From Diadema setosum (taxonomy: Eukaryota; Echinodermata; Echinoidea; Diadematoida; Diadematidae), in assembly GCF_964275005.1 (NCBI RefSeq), contig NC_092701.1, forward strand, positions 7,825,955 to 7,889,954: a DNA stretch of 64,000 nt, written 5' to 3'. How positions within the stretch are numbered: position 1 is the stretch's first letter; each line of letters begins with the position of its first letter. Position numbers and translations under genes: made by a program. The notes beneath the pieces were generated by a model. It made no database searches. It had not been told where the DNA came from and saw only the letters and a list, made by a program, of their open reading frames with translations. Shown piece after piece: positions 13,259 through 27,500 of this stretch.

Positions 13259-14525
13259 GCAGCATCATAAACACTCCGGTAGTTCCCCTTTGACCAGTGG
13301 CTACGGCAGAGTTCTGACTGCACGTTTGCATCTTACACTGACCACAGGAACTGGTCAGTGCATGTTGCCCTTTGAAGATGCCAGTTCTGTACTCACACAC
13401 ACACTTCTCACATAGTCTCTGTATTCTATTCTTACTGGACTGTACCTCAAAATTGTGTCAACACAATGCATTTTTGTACACTGATTTTCCAAGATGTATG
13501 GAAATGCATCAGTTTCTTAATGGATTCCTCTTTGTACATAGAGTAATTTGTAAATATGTGAAGAGTCCTGTATACTGTAAACAGTTGTAAATAGTAAATC
13601 TATCATAAGTCATATATGAACCACCTTGCTGCTAAAGCAGTGTATGTGCTTGTGTAGCAGTCTGTTTGTTTGTTTTTTTAATTAGATTTAATTTTTAAAC
13701 TGGTGTACAATTATCGAGATTTCTGAAAGTCTCTTTAATATATTTTGCCACAATGTAGGTTACATTTTATGCCTCTTTGTGGTTTGATGATGCCTGAGAT
13801 GTTTTCAGCAATTCCATCTAATAGTCCAACCATTTATTAATGAAGAAACCATTTCTGTCACCTCAATGTCAGCACAAGTTTGAAGTGCTATATTCTTGTA
13901 GAATTACATTTTGAGGTCAAAGGACCAGCTATGAAAACCTTATGGACCAAAATTTTGCATTTTTGCAATAATTCAAGAAACATTTAACTGAAGAATGTTG
14001 GACCTGCTGGTGAGACATAAAGGAATATGACAATATGGCTAACTGAATCGAATTTAATCCTAGATGCTAACCATTCACAACGATAGGACACTATGAAAGA
14101 CAAAAAGCACATAAACTGCATGGTTATACATTATCACATTTAATGTGTATAATAGATATGTAAGTATGTATTCATCATTGCAGAACATTTAACCGGCTGT
14201 GAAGCCAACAGCAAGAAACTTACATCCATTTTGAGAAAGATACCTAGTACATTTCAAGTTTGTTAACTCCATCAAATACATTGCATGAATGTACATGTCA
14301 AGAAGAAGAAACATACAGTCTGTATACTCCCTAGTCATGGTATACCACTAGCACAGAACAAATGATTCTGAGCGATATAACATCACAGCATTGTGGTTTT
14401 TTATGTATTTTGTTTTTAATGTATTTTGGGAAATAATGTGGAGCACCCCATGCGAAGATGATGCTACCCAAGTTTGGCTAGAATGTCGCTCGGCCCTTGG
14501 ACAACACCCAATATTGTATAATGTG

Positions 14526-14531
14526 AATAAA
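14526..14531 (+). promoter_or_regulatory. Candidate ANKRD45 polyadenylation signal
   Basis: AATAAA about 1.27 kb after the ANKRD45 stop, with TTCTGTGTCATC downstream. Another AATAAA at 14673 is equally possible. Confidence 0.3.
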
Positions 14532-15388
14532 ATGTACATCTACGTTGCAATTGTAAATGAACTGTATCACTCATTCTGTGTCATCTCTGAACAATTTGGT
14601 TCATCAGCATGAAAAGAGGTGAAATTACAGATCAACAATATTCATTGTTGCCTTGCATACAACCATGCACATAATAAAAGCTCTCTGTAGATAGTTATAT
14701 AGGAGTAGTGAGCAGCTGTTAATTAATACTGATTGTTCAGACAGATAATTTAATGCAATACAATTTTTAGATTAAGAATACCTTATATCAATTCACTCCT
14801 ATTACAGAAATCGCAAGAGCCAGATTTTCTCTTGATGATTGTGATGTTGCAGTTCCAAACATCTTACAACCTGCAGACTTTAGATAATCCCTTAAATGCT
14901 AACTTGATAAACATCCGAGTAGTGTTTTGTCTCACAGTTTTTCAAAAGTTCAACACACTATTATAAGTCGAGGCTTTGGTTGGAAGATCATGACAAAATG
15001 AAACAAAAGACAACAAATCAAATTTCAGTCTTGGTAGGTAAGCATACAGCATCAACGGTTTTTAAAGGTGTAGAAACTCTAATATAACTTAATTGTGAAA
15101 ACCCCTACTAAGCACACAAAAAAGTAACATTATACACTTGTACACGAAGGAACGCAGCATACGCCATAGCCCGTGAAGGCAAACTAGATTTTCTAGCATG
15201 ACATGTAAACACATACAACTGGTAATTCTATCGATAAAAGTTGTTCAAATCATAACAATTTTCTTTCAAAAAAAAAAGAAGAAGAATAAAATAATGGAAC
15301 GGCAAGGATATTTCAACTTAACAAAGGCCACGATGATAAAAATCAATTTCTAAATACAGTATCTACAACCGTGTTTGCCCCACTGCAC

Positions 15389-15626
15389 AAACATTTGAAA
15401 ACAAATCATTAATGGTTTTTATTGCTCTCAAAACTAACTAGTGCAAACTCATTTCACATTATTAGCTTTCTTTTTTTTTTCATTTCAATTCAAACAACAA
15501 AAAGCATAAACATTTGAAAACAAATCATTAATGGTTTTTATTGCTCTCAAAACTAACAAGTGCAAACTCATTTTACATTATTAGCTTTCTTTTATTTTTC
15601 ATTTCAATTCAAAACAACAAAAAGCA
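15389..15626. repeat. 119-bp tandem duplication
   Basis: Two head-to-tail copies start at 15389 and 15508 (both AAACATTTGAAAACAAATC). They differ by a few substitutions and by the length of a T tract, indicating recent duplication. It lies in the convergent 3' region. Confidence 0.9.
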
Positions 15627-18203
15627 TCGAAATCATCAAATACCACTAGTTAGCACCACAAGTAGCCCATATATATTTAATAGCAAAATTATTCATAGCC
15701 TCACGACACTACTTCACTAATACACCGAAGAACCCATGCTTTGCTGCAAACAAACTCAAACTTTGGTAGGTTCATGAGAAGAAATTGATGTACTCTGTAA
15801 CACATTTATTTGCTACACCTGTGATCATCACAATGTTCTCTTTTTCTCAATGAGCCTCACATGTCGGTCTTGTGCTTAAAGTGTTGTGCCTTTTCCTGCC
15901 CTACGGGATCTGCTGGTAACAAGCCTTGGAATAAATATACCAGTAGGTGGCATTGTCCTGGGTTAATGGACAGAAGGGTATTTGTGCTGAACAAAGTACC
16001 TAAACTCATGTAATGCTCTTCTAAAACAAATTGTGCTGTGTGTACATTTTATCAGTATATGCTTATACACATGTATTTATGTGTATGCACATGCTGTTGT
16101 ACACATTTGTATGCATGTATGTATAAAAATGTGTTTATTTCTAGGGTATATGAACATGTATGTATTCATCTATCTCAATGATGGAGACTTAAATATATTT
16201 TTCACACTGGGTTAATGAAGTATGTAGTATCAGTCCATTTGTCCACAAAATGCATCTATTGTACCAAAATATCTAGCTGCACAAAACTTGAAAGCAAAAA
16301 TACGCAAGATTCCAGACAATGTGGAAACAAGATCCCCTCATTATACAGTACACTTGTCAAGCTTTCTCTTTCAAATGCTTACAACACACTCATCTCAACA
16401 CAAGAATATTACTCACTCTTCCACATATTGCTAGAAATGATGCAGACATTTCTTGGTCTCACTCATCTCAGTATTCAAACTGAACCAAGTCAGACACTGA
16501 TTTGTAGAAACACCGACTTTCACAATCTCTCACCTTACATCAACACGACACAGCAATCGTAAATCTATGCACACTGTATGCTATATTTGCATCTTCAACT
16601 GTAACCTCTCCCTCAATTTCATCACTTACATTTCATTCAACTGCGAAGATGGTGAATATATCCTTGAACCTTTGATAACGGTGTCAAGTCACTGAGCTCT
16701 AATGGAGTGTACTACTGCACTAATAACTAACACACCTGTAACATACATTGTATGTGAAGTTCACCTCGCGTGAAACAGTTCATATGGATGGAGCAAAAAT
16801 GGTATGCATAAACCTTGACCTTTGACCCCTGACCCACGACACACGCAGGATCTTGCTTAACAGTCCTCACAACAGCAGAGGGTATAAATCTCATGAAGTG
16901 CTAATTTCATTCAATAATCTACTACCTATAGTAACCTGGTGGTTACTATACAAAGCCCACGGAGACTTTATCATCTTGTAGGGAGTAGGTTGAATTAAGC
17001 AGAACAGTAGAAAAATTGCATTTAATGCTGAAACCCCCCCCCCCCCAATAAAAAGTATGTGAGACATTTGTTACGGATATGTAATATGAGGTCTAAAAAC
17101 ACCTGCTGCATATTTTAGATCCACTGACTGCAGTAGCTACAGTATGTACATGTATCATAGACCAAGAGAGTGAGTGGCACATTATAATGTGCACTGTCTT
17201 TTTCTTTTCTTTTTTTTTTTTTTCCAGTGGAATGTTACAAGTAACTATGCCTGTTCACTAGCATGCCTTTCACTATCTACCAAGTCATCCATCTACTTTG
17301 AGTCACAGTAAAAAGTTCATCACACAGTAGTCTCCCAACATGAGTTTGTGCACTGTATGTGAAATCACATCCATTTCATGCAATAGAATGAGTGTTTGTA
17401 TACTAGCAAAACACTGACATGGGCAGCATAGAACACAACGAGAATGACGATAGTATGTGTTCTGTCTATCATTCCGTCAAAAGGTCATAATCTTATTGAT
17501 TACACCTCAAATTGTGAATGAATATATCTTCATCAAGTGTTTTAAATTACATTCTGGTATTTACTCTGAGAGAGAGAAGTAGTACTCAGTACTGGTACCC
17601 TGAATATTTCACTGATATCTTCCACTGCATAGTGACAGAAATGCAATACTCAGTAGTTGACATTTCCTTCAGTACAATTACCATACATGGCATAGCATCT
17701 GTTATCTATTCTCCCTGTATTCCTAAAAACACATACATGGAAGTAATCGCCCTCTTTACAATAATGCCCAAAAAGGAAATATTTAATAGTAAGTCAAGTT
17801 TAAATTTCTTCTCATTTGAACATCAGGCTCTTCCCTGCCAACCTTCTTTCTCAGTTATTAGACACACTGAAAATCTAAATTTCATACACAGTACACAGAC
17901 ACAGTTATTCTTGGCAGCAAAACAAGCATCAGAGAGTGAATCTCTTGACAATACCAATTAAAAACATCACCTATGCCTGAATTGCATCATTCTATTTTCT
18001 GGCAGTTTATGTGACATGGGGTTTGTGCGGGCTTGACAGTCACATAGTCTACCTCACTGCACTCAAAAAATCACAAAACATCTACCATGAACCTGTGTCA
18101 GCATCCATCCAGGCAGTGTTAGTGCCAGGAAGTTGCTGTATGTACTACCTCATGGAACACCAGGCATAGATACAACGGCTTGAACCTCTCCACCTCCCTA
18201 GCT

Positions 18204-18529
18204 TCACTCCGAGGGGGAGCTCTCGCTGCGTGCCCGTCGATGCCTCAAGCCCTCCGCCTTTCTCCTGGCCGAGTGAGCCGACGACTCTGACGCTTCGATC
18301 TTGACTCCGCCCTCCTCGTCCTCTTCCTCCTCTTCTCCCCCGTCGTCCTCGCTGGACACGCCCAGCGAGCCGATCACGGTGCTCGGGGCCGAGATAGACC
18401 GTGACACCTCCTCGCTCGGCGTGTTGGGGATGTCGGAGGCAGTGTTCATCTCTGATGCAGACTCTGCCGTCTCCATGCCAACGTCCGTGTCTCCACCGGT
18501 CCCTCCCACTCTGGCATAGTCCACCTCAT
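18204..18529 (-). CDS. PNPLA6: PNPLA6 exon 31: acidic C-terminal tail
   Basis: About 107 residues to TGA at 18204-18206. Ser/Glu/Asp-rich with a run of about eleven acidic residues ([15 protein letters not shown]), ending in a basic [12 protein letters not shown]. Vertebrate PNPLA6/7 tails are likewise acidic and Ser-rich, but sequence is not conserved. The FTDLAEIVSRIE segment of vertebrates is not seen here. Confidence 0.85.
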
Positions 18530-21500
18530 CTTGGAAGAATACAAATGCAGGATTTTACTGGTATCAATCTAATGAAAAAATCATACACTGATATCACATA
18601 CACTGATTTTTTTTTTCTTTAATTCACTCTGCTCTATGCAACATCATCAACAAAATAAAAATATGTATGAAAACTAACTGCCATTCCTTATTAAATGATT
18701 CTGAAATGCTTCAAATTTTGCTGACTAAATTATGTGTGACAATGTTTCAAATATTTCATACTATGATAAGGCTTTTATGTGTTTACAAATTCCGGACATG
18801 CTAGCCCGGTGCTCTACTGATTGAGCTATAGAGAGCCCTAGTTCAGTGTTTGTCCTAGAAACCCTAAATTCTCAATGCTCGGATGGTCAGAAGCTATAGC
18901 AGTGAGTTTGTGTGTGACACACACGCACACACTTAAACCTGGCATAAACCCAAATGATAATTCAACTTGGGGATAAATGCGAGGGATCACCGAAGTGATG
19001 CAGCTTTTTAATTATGTAACAAATGCAGACAGAAAAGAGACAATATGAGCACATTATCAACATCAGTTCATCTTGATTTCACTAATGGCAGATACTTGCT
19101 GTAGCTTTTTTGTCTTCTTTTTTTTTTTTTTAGTCTTTACTTTCACAGTGATGCTTCATGGTAATCACTTAAAAGTACTTTATAAAATGGGTTCAAGAAT
19201 GTAGCCAATTGGAAGCGCTGAAATGAGTCACGTGTGCGTGTATAAATTTCTCACTAACATGCACGGCCTGACGTCACAATGTTTACACTAGCAGTGCGCA
19301 CTCAATCAGTTGTTACAAGTGCGTCGCGCGCTACTATACGTGCTGTCAATCCTGTAAACAACTTCTAGTTCCGGCTGCTGGCTGGCCTTTCTTGTGTGCA
19401 TAACATGTGTGGCGTACGTATACTCTTATACGTACAGTACTTATATGTGCGGGATTTCCGAGTGCGACGTGCGTAAATGTTTGGGACAAACATCTTCGGA
19501 CATCTTGACTCTTGAGCGAGTGCTACATGTAGCTGACTGGTATTGACCCACAAAGGTGCGTGAAAAATGCTGTTAGTTTTCGACCCATTTTATAAAACAA
19601 ATGATGCACAGGATTATTTCGTGGCGTTAGTGGAGATGCAGCTCACTCTCGGGTATTTATAATGTAGTGCAACATGCACTTGGCTTCGCCTCGTGCATGT
19701 TTCACAATTGTAAATACCCTCGAGTGCGCTACATCTCCACTAACGCACTCTATCCTGTGCATCATTTGTATAACAGTGCACTCCCGTTACAATGAACACG
19801 GTTATAACAAAATTCCGGTCACAATGAAGTTCAGGCTGCAACATCATCCACTCTATGTCTTTTATTGTTTATTTGTTTGGTTACAATGAAATTTCGATAG
19901 AATGAAAGAAAACTACTGGTCCAGAAGACTTTGTTACAACGTGAGTCCACTGTACCTTGGTTCTGTGCTACCTCCACTTACCAGGATCTGGGATGACCTG
20001 TTTGTGGGGTTCCATCCTGGTAACCAAGGCTGCTAGGTCAGTGAACCTTGGGTGCATGTTTGGGAGTCCAGGCTGTGAGACAAACGGTATTCACAGAAGT
20101 TTACATTACATGGTGTTCATCTCACACCAGTATCAAGATAAGTATTGAGACAGTGAAACATTTTGTCAGGTTTGCCTATGGAGAAGTCTTGTGATGTTTT
20201 CCAAGCCAAATATTTCCTTGTAAACAAATGGCAAATTCCGTCAACCTTGCCTTAGTTGAATCTATTTGGACTGAAGAAAAAGCTTCTTATGAGGGATTAA
20301 AATCAATAGAAAATAAAGAGAGGAGGACTTGAAAAGACCTTCGACTTTCAGGTAATCATTCGGCTTATGCCAGATTGATAATAATCTCATTGCAATTAAT
20401 GGTGTAGAATTTCATATTTCATGCAATACCCACAAAACAGATGACTATTCAATACAAAATATATACGATACAAAAAATGTGCAAAATGTGATTAAAGGAA
20501 GAAGTGTCATAGAACTGGATACTATGAAGGAGCACTATGCTAGTAGAGAAGCTAAATTTGATGGTACATGTTTTCATAGTTCTGACCAACCTGTATGCTG
20601 TAACAGATGATGATTTTTGTTGTCATAAACACGCAGAACATTCAACATCAGCAGATGAAATGCTTTTTTGGATAAGGTTGCATGTTCCTTGACTTTGTTT
20701 TGAGACTTGAATTTCCCTCAATGGAATTAAAAACAAAACAAAACAACAACCTTGGGATGGAACAATCTGTACACCCCCCCCCCCCCCATCCATTATCATC
20801 TACACAAGGAAAAACAATGAAATATAAAAGTCCTTAGTGAAGTAGCCTTTGGATAAGGCCTTGCACTGCTTACAACACACAAACCTCAACATGTCTATGA
20901 GATAGACTAATGCACCATGATCAACAGTCTTCATTTGGCTGAAACAAAGAGTGAATCCTACCGTACAAATTTCCGAGACAACATTACGATGCTGGTTTGT
21001 CAACAATGAAACCGAGCCGACGAGCCTGTACCTTTCCCCGTTTGTGGATGCCAGCCGATTTCTCCGAGAGAAGGGCCTGGAGGTAGCCAGACTTCTTCCA
21101 GCCACCAAAGACTGTCATACCATGGTGGTAGCCGATGTCCAGGAGCTCTTTATGCCGATGGAAGGCCAGGGTTTTGAAGCTGGATGAAAAAAAAAAAAGA
21201 GAGAGAGAAAGAGACAATGAAACAGAGAGAGAGAGAGAGAGAACAAGTGAAGGGGGGAGGGGAAGGAAGAGAGAGAGAGAGAGAGAGAAAGAGAGACCAT
21301 ATAAAACAGTATATGAAATTAAAATCCAGCCCAAGTAAGCATGCCCATGGTTTTTATCATGGCCTCTACTAAAACCCTCGCCTGATTAATTTGGTGTTTA
21401 CATTGATGTTGAACAATTTTTCAATCAGCGTTGATACAAACAATCCGATGCAAGAATTATTTGACAATTGAAGTTTTGTACGGGTTATACACATTATGGA

Positions 21501-24500
21501 AGTATAAACTTTATTGAATTAACTGAATAAAGAAAGAAACATACACATAAAACCAAAAATGAATGATAAGGTATATCATCTTCAATACATGCTCTCATGG
21601 ATGATATATGCTTCTATTTGATATCTAATTTTAATCATAACAAAATCCAGTTTCAAGTCATTTTAATTGAATTTCATGGATATTACCACATACAAATAAT
21701 GCAACCTTATCTTGTGAATTCATCTGTACATTTAGGGCTCAAGTTGATCATAAAGATTATCAAAGCTAACTCTTCCACTTTATTGCAGAAATTGTCACTT
21801 TCACAAACTAACCCATAGCTTAAAGGAATATTGAGTGAACCGCAAATTAATTCTACCAAAGGTAACAAATCTCAAGGTCCATTGGTTTATCATTTTCAAA
21901 ATCTCACGGACATCAAATATATGAACAATATGGTATGTGGTCCATGAACTTGTTAACTGACGAATACAAGAAACCTTTCCATACAGCTGCAGCTCGGCAA
22001 ATAATTTTTCCCACTGTCACATTCTTTGACACCGTTTGTGCTGGCACTTCACAAAGCTGGAACTTTTGAAACTCTTTGGTAGGTTAACCCGTTGAGGATG
22101 GACTGATTTTGCTACAACATGCATTTTCCATAGACACCTGCTCGAGTATACTTGGGACTCATCTTCAACGGGTTAAACTAGACTACAGTCTGAGGTAGGA
22201 CAAATTCATTCAAGAGTAACACCATCACGGCCCTGCACAAGAGCTACAAAGGCATCTCTGCTATTAAACCAAGCATGAAAAAAAGGACAACTTAGTTTGT
22301 GAAAGTGACATTGAAAATTTTTTGACCAGAACAAGACTTCAAAGAAATATCAAAATTAAACAGTTCAAAGATCACAAAACTCAGAATATTCTTGAAAGAC
22401 AAGTGATAAATCACGATAAAGGGTTTAAAGTTCATCATTGTAACACAGAGCAATAAAAACATTCATTTTTTGTGAGCACCCCCCTCGCTTGGAATCACCT
22501 CCCAGCAAGTGATCAACAGCCCATCTCCAGAAGTCTTCAAAAGCAAGATAGAAAAAAACCACCTTCGCTACGATTAATTTAGTTCGCGCCCTCTCTCCCC
22601 GCTGCACTATACCACACGGTCCGGCAGCGTATTGATCCAGATCCAGATCCAGAGATGCATCGATTGGCAGACAAAAAGAGGAAGGGTAAAATGGAGAGGT
22701 ATTCATGGCAAAACCATGGAGGTTCAAAAGAACTACCACGGAGATAACTACATGTAGTCTGCATCTCAACAGGCAAAAATCTCCCCTAGATCAAGGAGGT
22801 GAGAGTGCATTCTTCACTGACGAGCCTGGATGTCTTAAAACTATTAAACTGTCAATGAATAAAGATTACCTAATCCAAATAATCCTCTTAAACCATACAG
22901 TGTCACCACGGCCTTCCTGTTGAAATGAGGCATACTGTTACACCTGAGTGGGCTAGCTAGTCTATACAATTAGGTCAAGCTTGGATGAGTTATCACTGAA
23001 TGGTATTGAAAAAGTTTGGAAAGTTAAGCTATGTGCCTGGGAACACACAGGGTGAAGCTTGCATTGAACCTCTGGTAGAATGAAGAAGGGTTGGTGGTTC
23101 TGTTGGGGATGGGTGACTTTTGGCACCCCTACACATGACCCCAGAAAGGAAAGCTGAGAGGGGGGTCAGACTTCAACATCTGTCAGACATGGAGAGCAAG
23201 CTGGCAAGAGACTCCATGAACTGCCCAACTTGCTACCACGCCCAAATACAACTGCCCCGCCCCCCCCCCCCCCCAAAGTGCGAGGGAGTGGGTGTCAATG
23301 AATCGGATCCACACAGGAGTCGGTCGATTCAATGCAACCATGCACTGAAGGGGGCAGCGCCCAACGGAAGCCTGCCAGTACGGTGCACTAGAAAAAGACT
23401 GCTCAATGCATCATGAGTGAGTGCCCTGATCTCAAAACCACCCAACAACATGGACCTCACACACCCTACCCTTGAGGATGTAACTTGGAACACCTAACTA
23501 GAACACCTCAAGGACATTATACTTCACTTCCGCTGCCTCATACGAAAGAACAAAAAAGCCCCGAATCCTAAAAAGGGAATGTTTCACTCACCTGTTAATG
23601 GGAGGCCTGATGTACTCACAGTAGTCACTGGTTTTGACTTCCTCTAGGGTCTTCATGGATGATACATAGGCGAGACGCGACTGGATCTCATCCAGTGTGG
23701 GAACCTGTCACACACAAACAGTTCAATACATAGAAATACAGACTGACATTAGAGTTCTACACCTCACAATGTCTGTACTAGTTTATGAAAATACAGACTT
23801 TTATTCTTGCTCACAACTATATCATCAGCTGAGAACCAGAAGGGCACTATTACATTCTAAGATTTGAGCATATCAAAGTAAAAATGGACAATTAATTTTC
23901 ATGAAATATATAGCTTACAAGTGTATCTTATCAAAAGGGTAGATTTATAAGCATTGTTTCAAATTTCAGGTAGAGTAGCACCCTTGTGGTTTTGATTTTT
24001 AACACTTTACTGAAAACAAGGAAAAGTAGAAATTACGCGGTGCGTAAAATATGTCCCCGCCGGAAGTAGCATTTAGTAGCAAAATGTACAATATAGGTAA
24101 AAAGATCAAGGTCAAAGGTGAAAGAAGTCAAGGGTCAAAATTCTATGTAGAAGTTTTGAAGCCCTCACCTAGTGCCATCACATAAAGCAAACGGAATCGA
24201 AATCGGGTTAGAAATGACGAAGGAGTAGCATTTTGTAGCCAATGTACAATATAGGTAAAAAAATCAAGGTCAAAGGTCAAAGAAGTCAAAGGTCAAAATT
24301 CTGTGTAGAAGTTTTGAAGCCCTCACCTAGTGCCATCACATAAAGCAAACGGAATCGAAATCGGGTTAGAAATGGCGAAGGAGTAGCATTTGGTAGCAAA
24401 ATGTACAATACAGGTCAAAAATCAAGGTCAAAGGTCAAAGAAGTCAAAGGTCAAAATTCTGTGTAGAAGTTTTGAAGCCCTCACCTAGTGCCATCACTTA

Positions 24501-27500
24501 AAGCAAACGGAATCGAAATCGGGTTACAAATGGCGAAGGAGTAGCATTTGGTAGCAAAAAAGTACAATATAGGTAAAAAATCAAGGTCAAAGGTCAAAGA
24601 AGTCAAAGGTCAAAATTCCGTGTAGAAGTTTTGAAGCCCTCACCTAGTGCCATCACATGAAGCAAACGGAATTGAAATCGGGTTACAAATGGCGAAGGAG
24701 TAGCATTTTGTAGCAAAAAAGTACAATATAGGTCAAAAATCAAGGTCAAAGGTCAAAGAAGTCAAAGGTCAAAATTCTGTGTAGAAGTTTTGAAGCCCTC
24801 ACCTAGTGCCATCATATAAAGCAAACGGAATCGAAATCGGGTTACAAATGGCGAAGGAGTTGCATTTTGAAGCAAAATGTACAATATAGGTCAAAGGTCA
24901 AGGTCAAAGGTCACAACTGAAATTCTGTATAAAGTTTCAAAGCTCCTATGTAGTGCTATCATATAAAGCAAACAGAATCAAAATCGGGTTAGAAATGGCG
25001 AAGGAGTAGCATTTTGAACATTTTGATCACACACGGACGCACGGACACACGGACGCACGGACGGACACACGGACACACGGACGCACGGACGGACACACGG
25101 ACACACACACGTACGGAGCCCGTTTCATAGTCCCCTGCTCGAACTCGTTCGGCGGGGACAATGAAAATAATTCAAAATTGACACCATAATGTACAGAAGA
25201 TCGAGCTTTACAACATGATGCTAATAGTTCAATACCCCCCAAATTGTGATAATGCCCTTCTGGTTCTAAGCCAACGATATCTAACTTGATTAAAGATAAA
25301 GATTGAATATAACACTTTTAAATAATTGAACAGGTCACTCCAGGCAAGGATATAAAGAAAATACACTAGGTCCAACATCATATAACATGCTGGCTCTCAG
25401 AAATTGCAATTCCCATGGGCTGTTACAAGGGATACACACAGGTAAAAAAGGGCAGAAAAAGGCAGAAACGACAAACAAACAAACAAAAAACACTAACTCT
25501 AACACATCATTCGATTTCCCACATAACACTAAGTACATTCTACATTGCCCTGAAATTTTATGTTGCATATTTCTGCATTGAACATTTTAGAATTAAAAAA
25601 AAAAAAAAATCCTTATCCTCTCTCTCAAAAGGAGAAGAGAAAAAGAAACTAGTTTGTCATGTGGTTAATGAAAAGATACATTCCAAACCACAATAAACAA
25701 GTCTGCTCATGAAACCAGTCCACACTGAAGTCTTTATTTTTTTAATATCTATTTATTAGTTTTTTTTTGTGGTCTGATTTGAAGTTGCACTGCCAAGAAA
25801 GAATTAAACAATACTGCCAGACAGCACTACTGACTGGGGAGAAAAAAGAGACAGCACAGTCTTACCCTGACGGATTCTGTCCATGGGTTCCACCGTTTCC
25901 ATAGCAACCACCATCCGGACAGCTCGTCCCCATAGTTGGTGATGCTGGAGGTGTCCTCGCTTCCGACGTCGACAGCGATGATGGTGGGCACTCCCATGGC
26001 GCGCATGATGTCGGCTGCACGGTTTTTTTGGCATGGATAAAACGTCATGAAGTCAAATGTGCTTGATGTTCATTACTCTTTTCTGACACAACATATCCAG
26101 ACCAAGAAATCTGTTTTGTTTTATCATATTGCATAACAAAAGTAAAAGCATAAAGAAGAAGGTGCTGATTGGTGATCAATCTTTCACATTTGGCAGAGGA
26201 GATCACATACTGTAAAACCAGAGATTTTTGCATATTTTTTAATTTTGCAAATTTGGCGAGAGCCAAGATTTGTGAAATTAAAATGCATGCTAAAGTTGTG
26301 AATGCCAGTCACCATCTGCAAAATTTTCATGCCGCTAAAATATCTTGCTTTACAGTAGTTGAGACCAAGACAAGCTTACAAGTTTATCTACACTTTGCTC
26401 CCACAACTACAGCCAAACTTGCTAATTTAAAATGCATGGTATCACCTGAATGTATTAACAAAGTTACGATACACACGCTTTTTTTCAGCCAGAAGGAGAA
26501 ACGAAAGAAACTTCACCTGGAAGATTGTTGACGTAGCCCCCATCCAAGAGAAGATGGCCATCCTTGGGATCACAGAGGGGCGGGAGGTACCCCGACAGGG
26601 ACATACTGGCCCTCACGTACCTCCACAGAGAGCCTGAGAGAGTAATGATACCACTCAGTCAGGTGAGAAACAGAAAGGCTTTATAGATATTTGTTAAGCT
26701 CAATGTTAATGCCAAAAAAGTTTCGTTTAATTGAATTTTTTCACATATGGGGGGGGGGGGGGGGGTGGGAAGAACAAGCACAACAAGGTCTTGTGTAACT
26801 AATCAAGTCCTAGAGAACCCAGACCTGAACTTGGTCACTTGCATTCCAATTATTACTACAGTGCACTCCCATCGTAACAAACATGTTAAAACAAAATTCT
26901 GGTTACAACGAAGTAAAAATTCAGGCCACAACATTATCAGCTCTATGCATTTTTATTGTTTATTTGTTCGGTTATAAATGAAATTTCGATATAACGAAGG
27001 AGAACTCCCGGCCCCGAGGACCTTATTATAGCAGGAGTCCACTGTATTCATTGTTGGTGTTCGACAGAGCAAAACAAATAATCATTCTTTTCTGCCCCTT
27101 GTTCATAATACGATTTGATTTTAGTTGAAAAATTCTCAAATGCCTTTGAATTCCAAATCTACAAATGATTCTTCACCTTGCAACATATATTACGAGATGA
27201 AAGCACCTGGTTCTCTCTCAAATTGCCAAATATTTGGTAAATTCATTTGTGGAATACACACACATTTAAAAAAAAGTAAGCAGTTACATTACATAACTAA
27301 TTTTTCTGTAACATAAGATATGGAGTAGAATTCACAGTGGCTACTTGAATGATGATTAGATGATAATTTCTACAATAAAAATCATCCCCAGATTTGACTT
27401 CTTAACCTGTTAACCTGTTAAGGACGATTTGATTTTGCTACAACATGCATTTCCCATGGACGCTTGCCCGAGTATACTCGAGACTCGTCCTCAAAGGGTT

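Larger units (their letters stand above)
13259..18203. other. Convergent intergenic region / 3' UTRs
   Basis: This separates the 3' ends of ANKRD45 (+) and PNPLA6 (-). No coding exon recognised; open frames here (for example 17518-17961) show no domain or splice structure. It holds a 119-bp tandem duplication (15389-15626), poly-C (17034-17046) and poly-T tracts. Reverse-strand AATAAA candidates for PNPLA6 include 16133-16138 and 15805-15810; none is decisive. Confidence 0.5.

Noticed and set aside
17518-17961. 147-aa open frame
   Set aside because: Composition is that of AT-rich non-coding sequence and no family is recognisable.
24052-25020. Regular direct repeats that could be taken for a CRISPR array
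   Set aside because: Units of about 155 bp are repeated end to end without unique spacers, inside a transposon in an animal intron.
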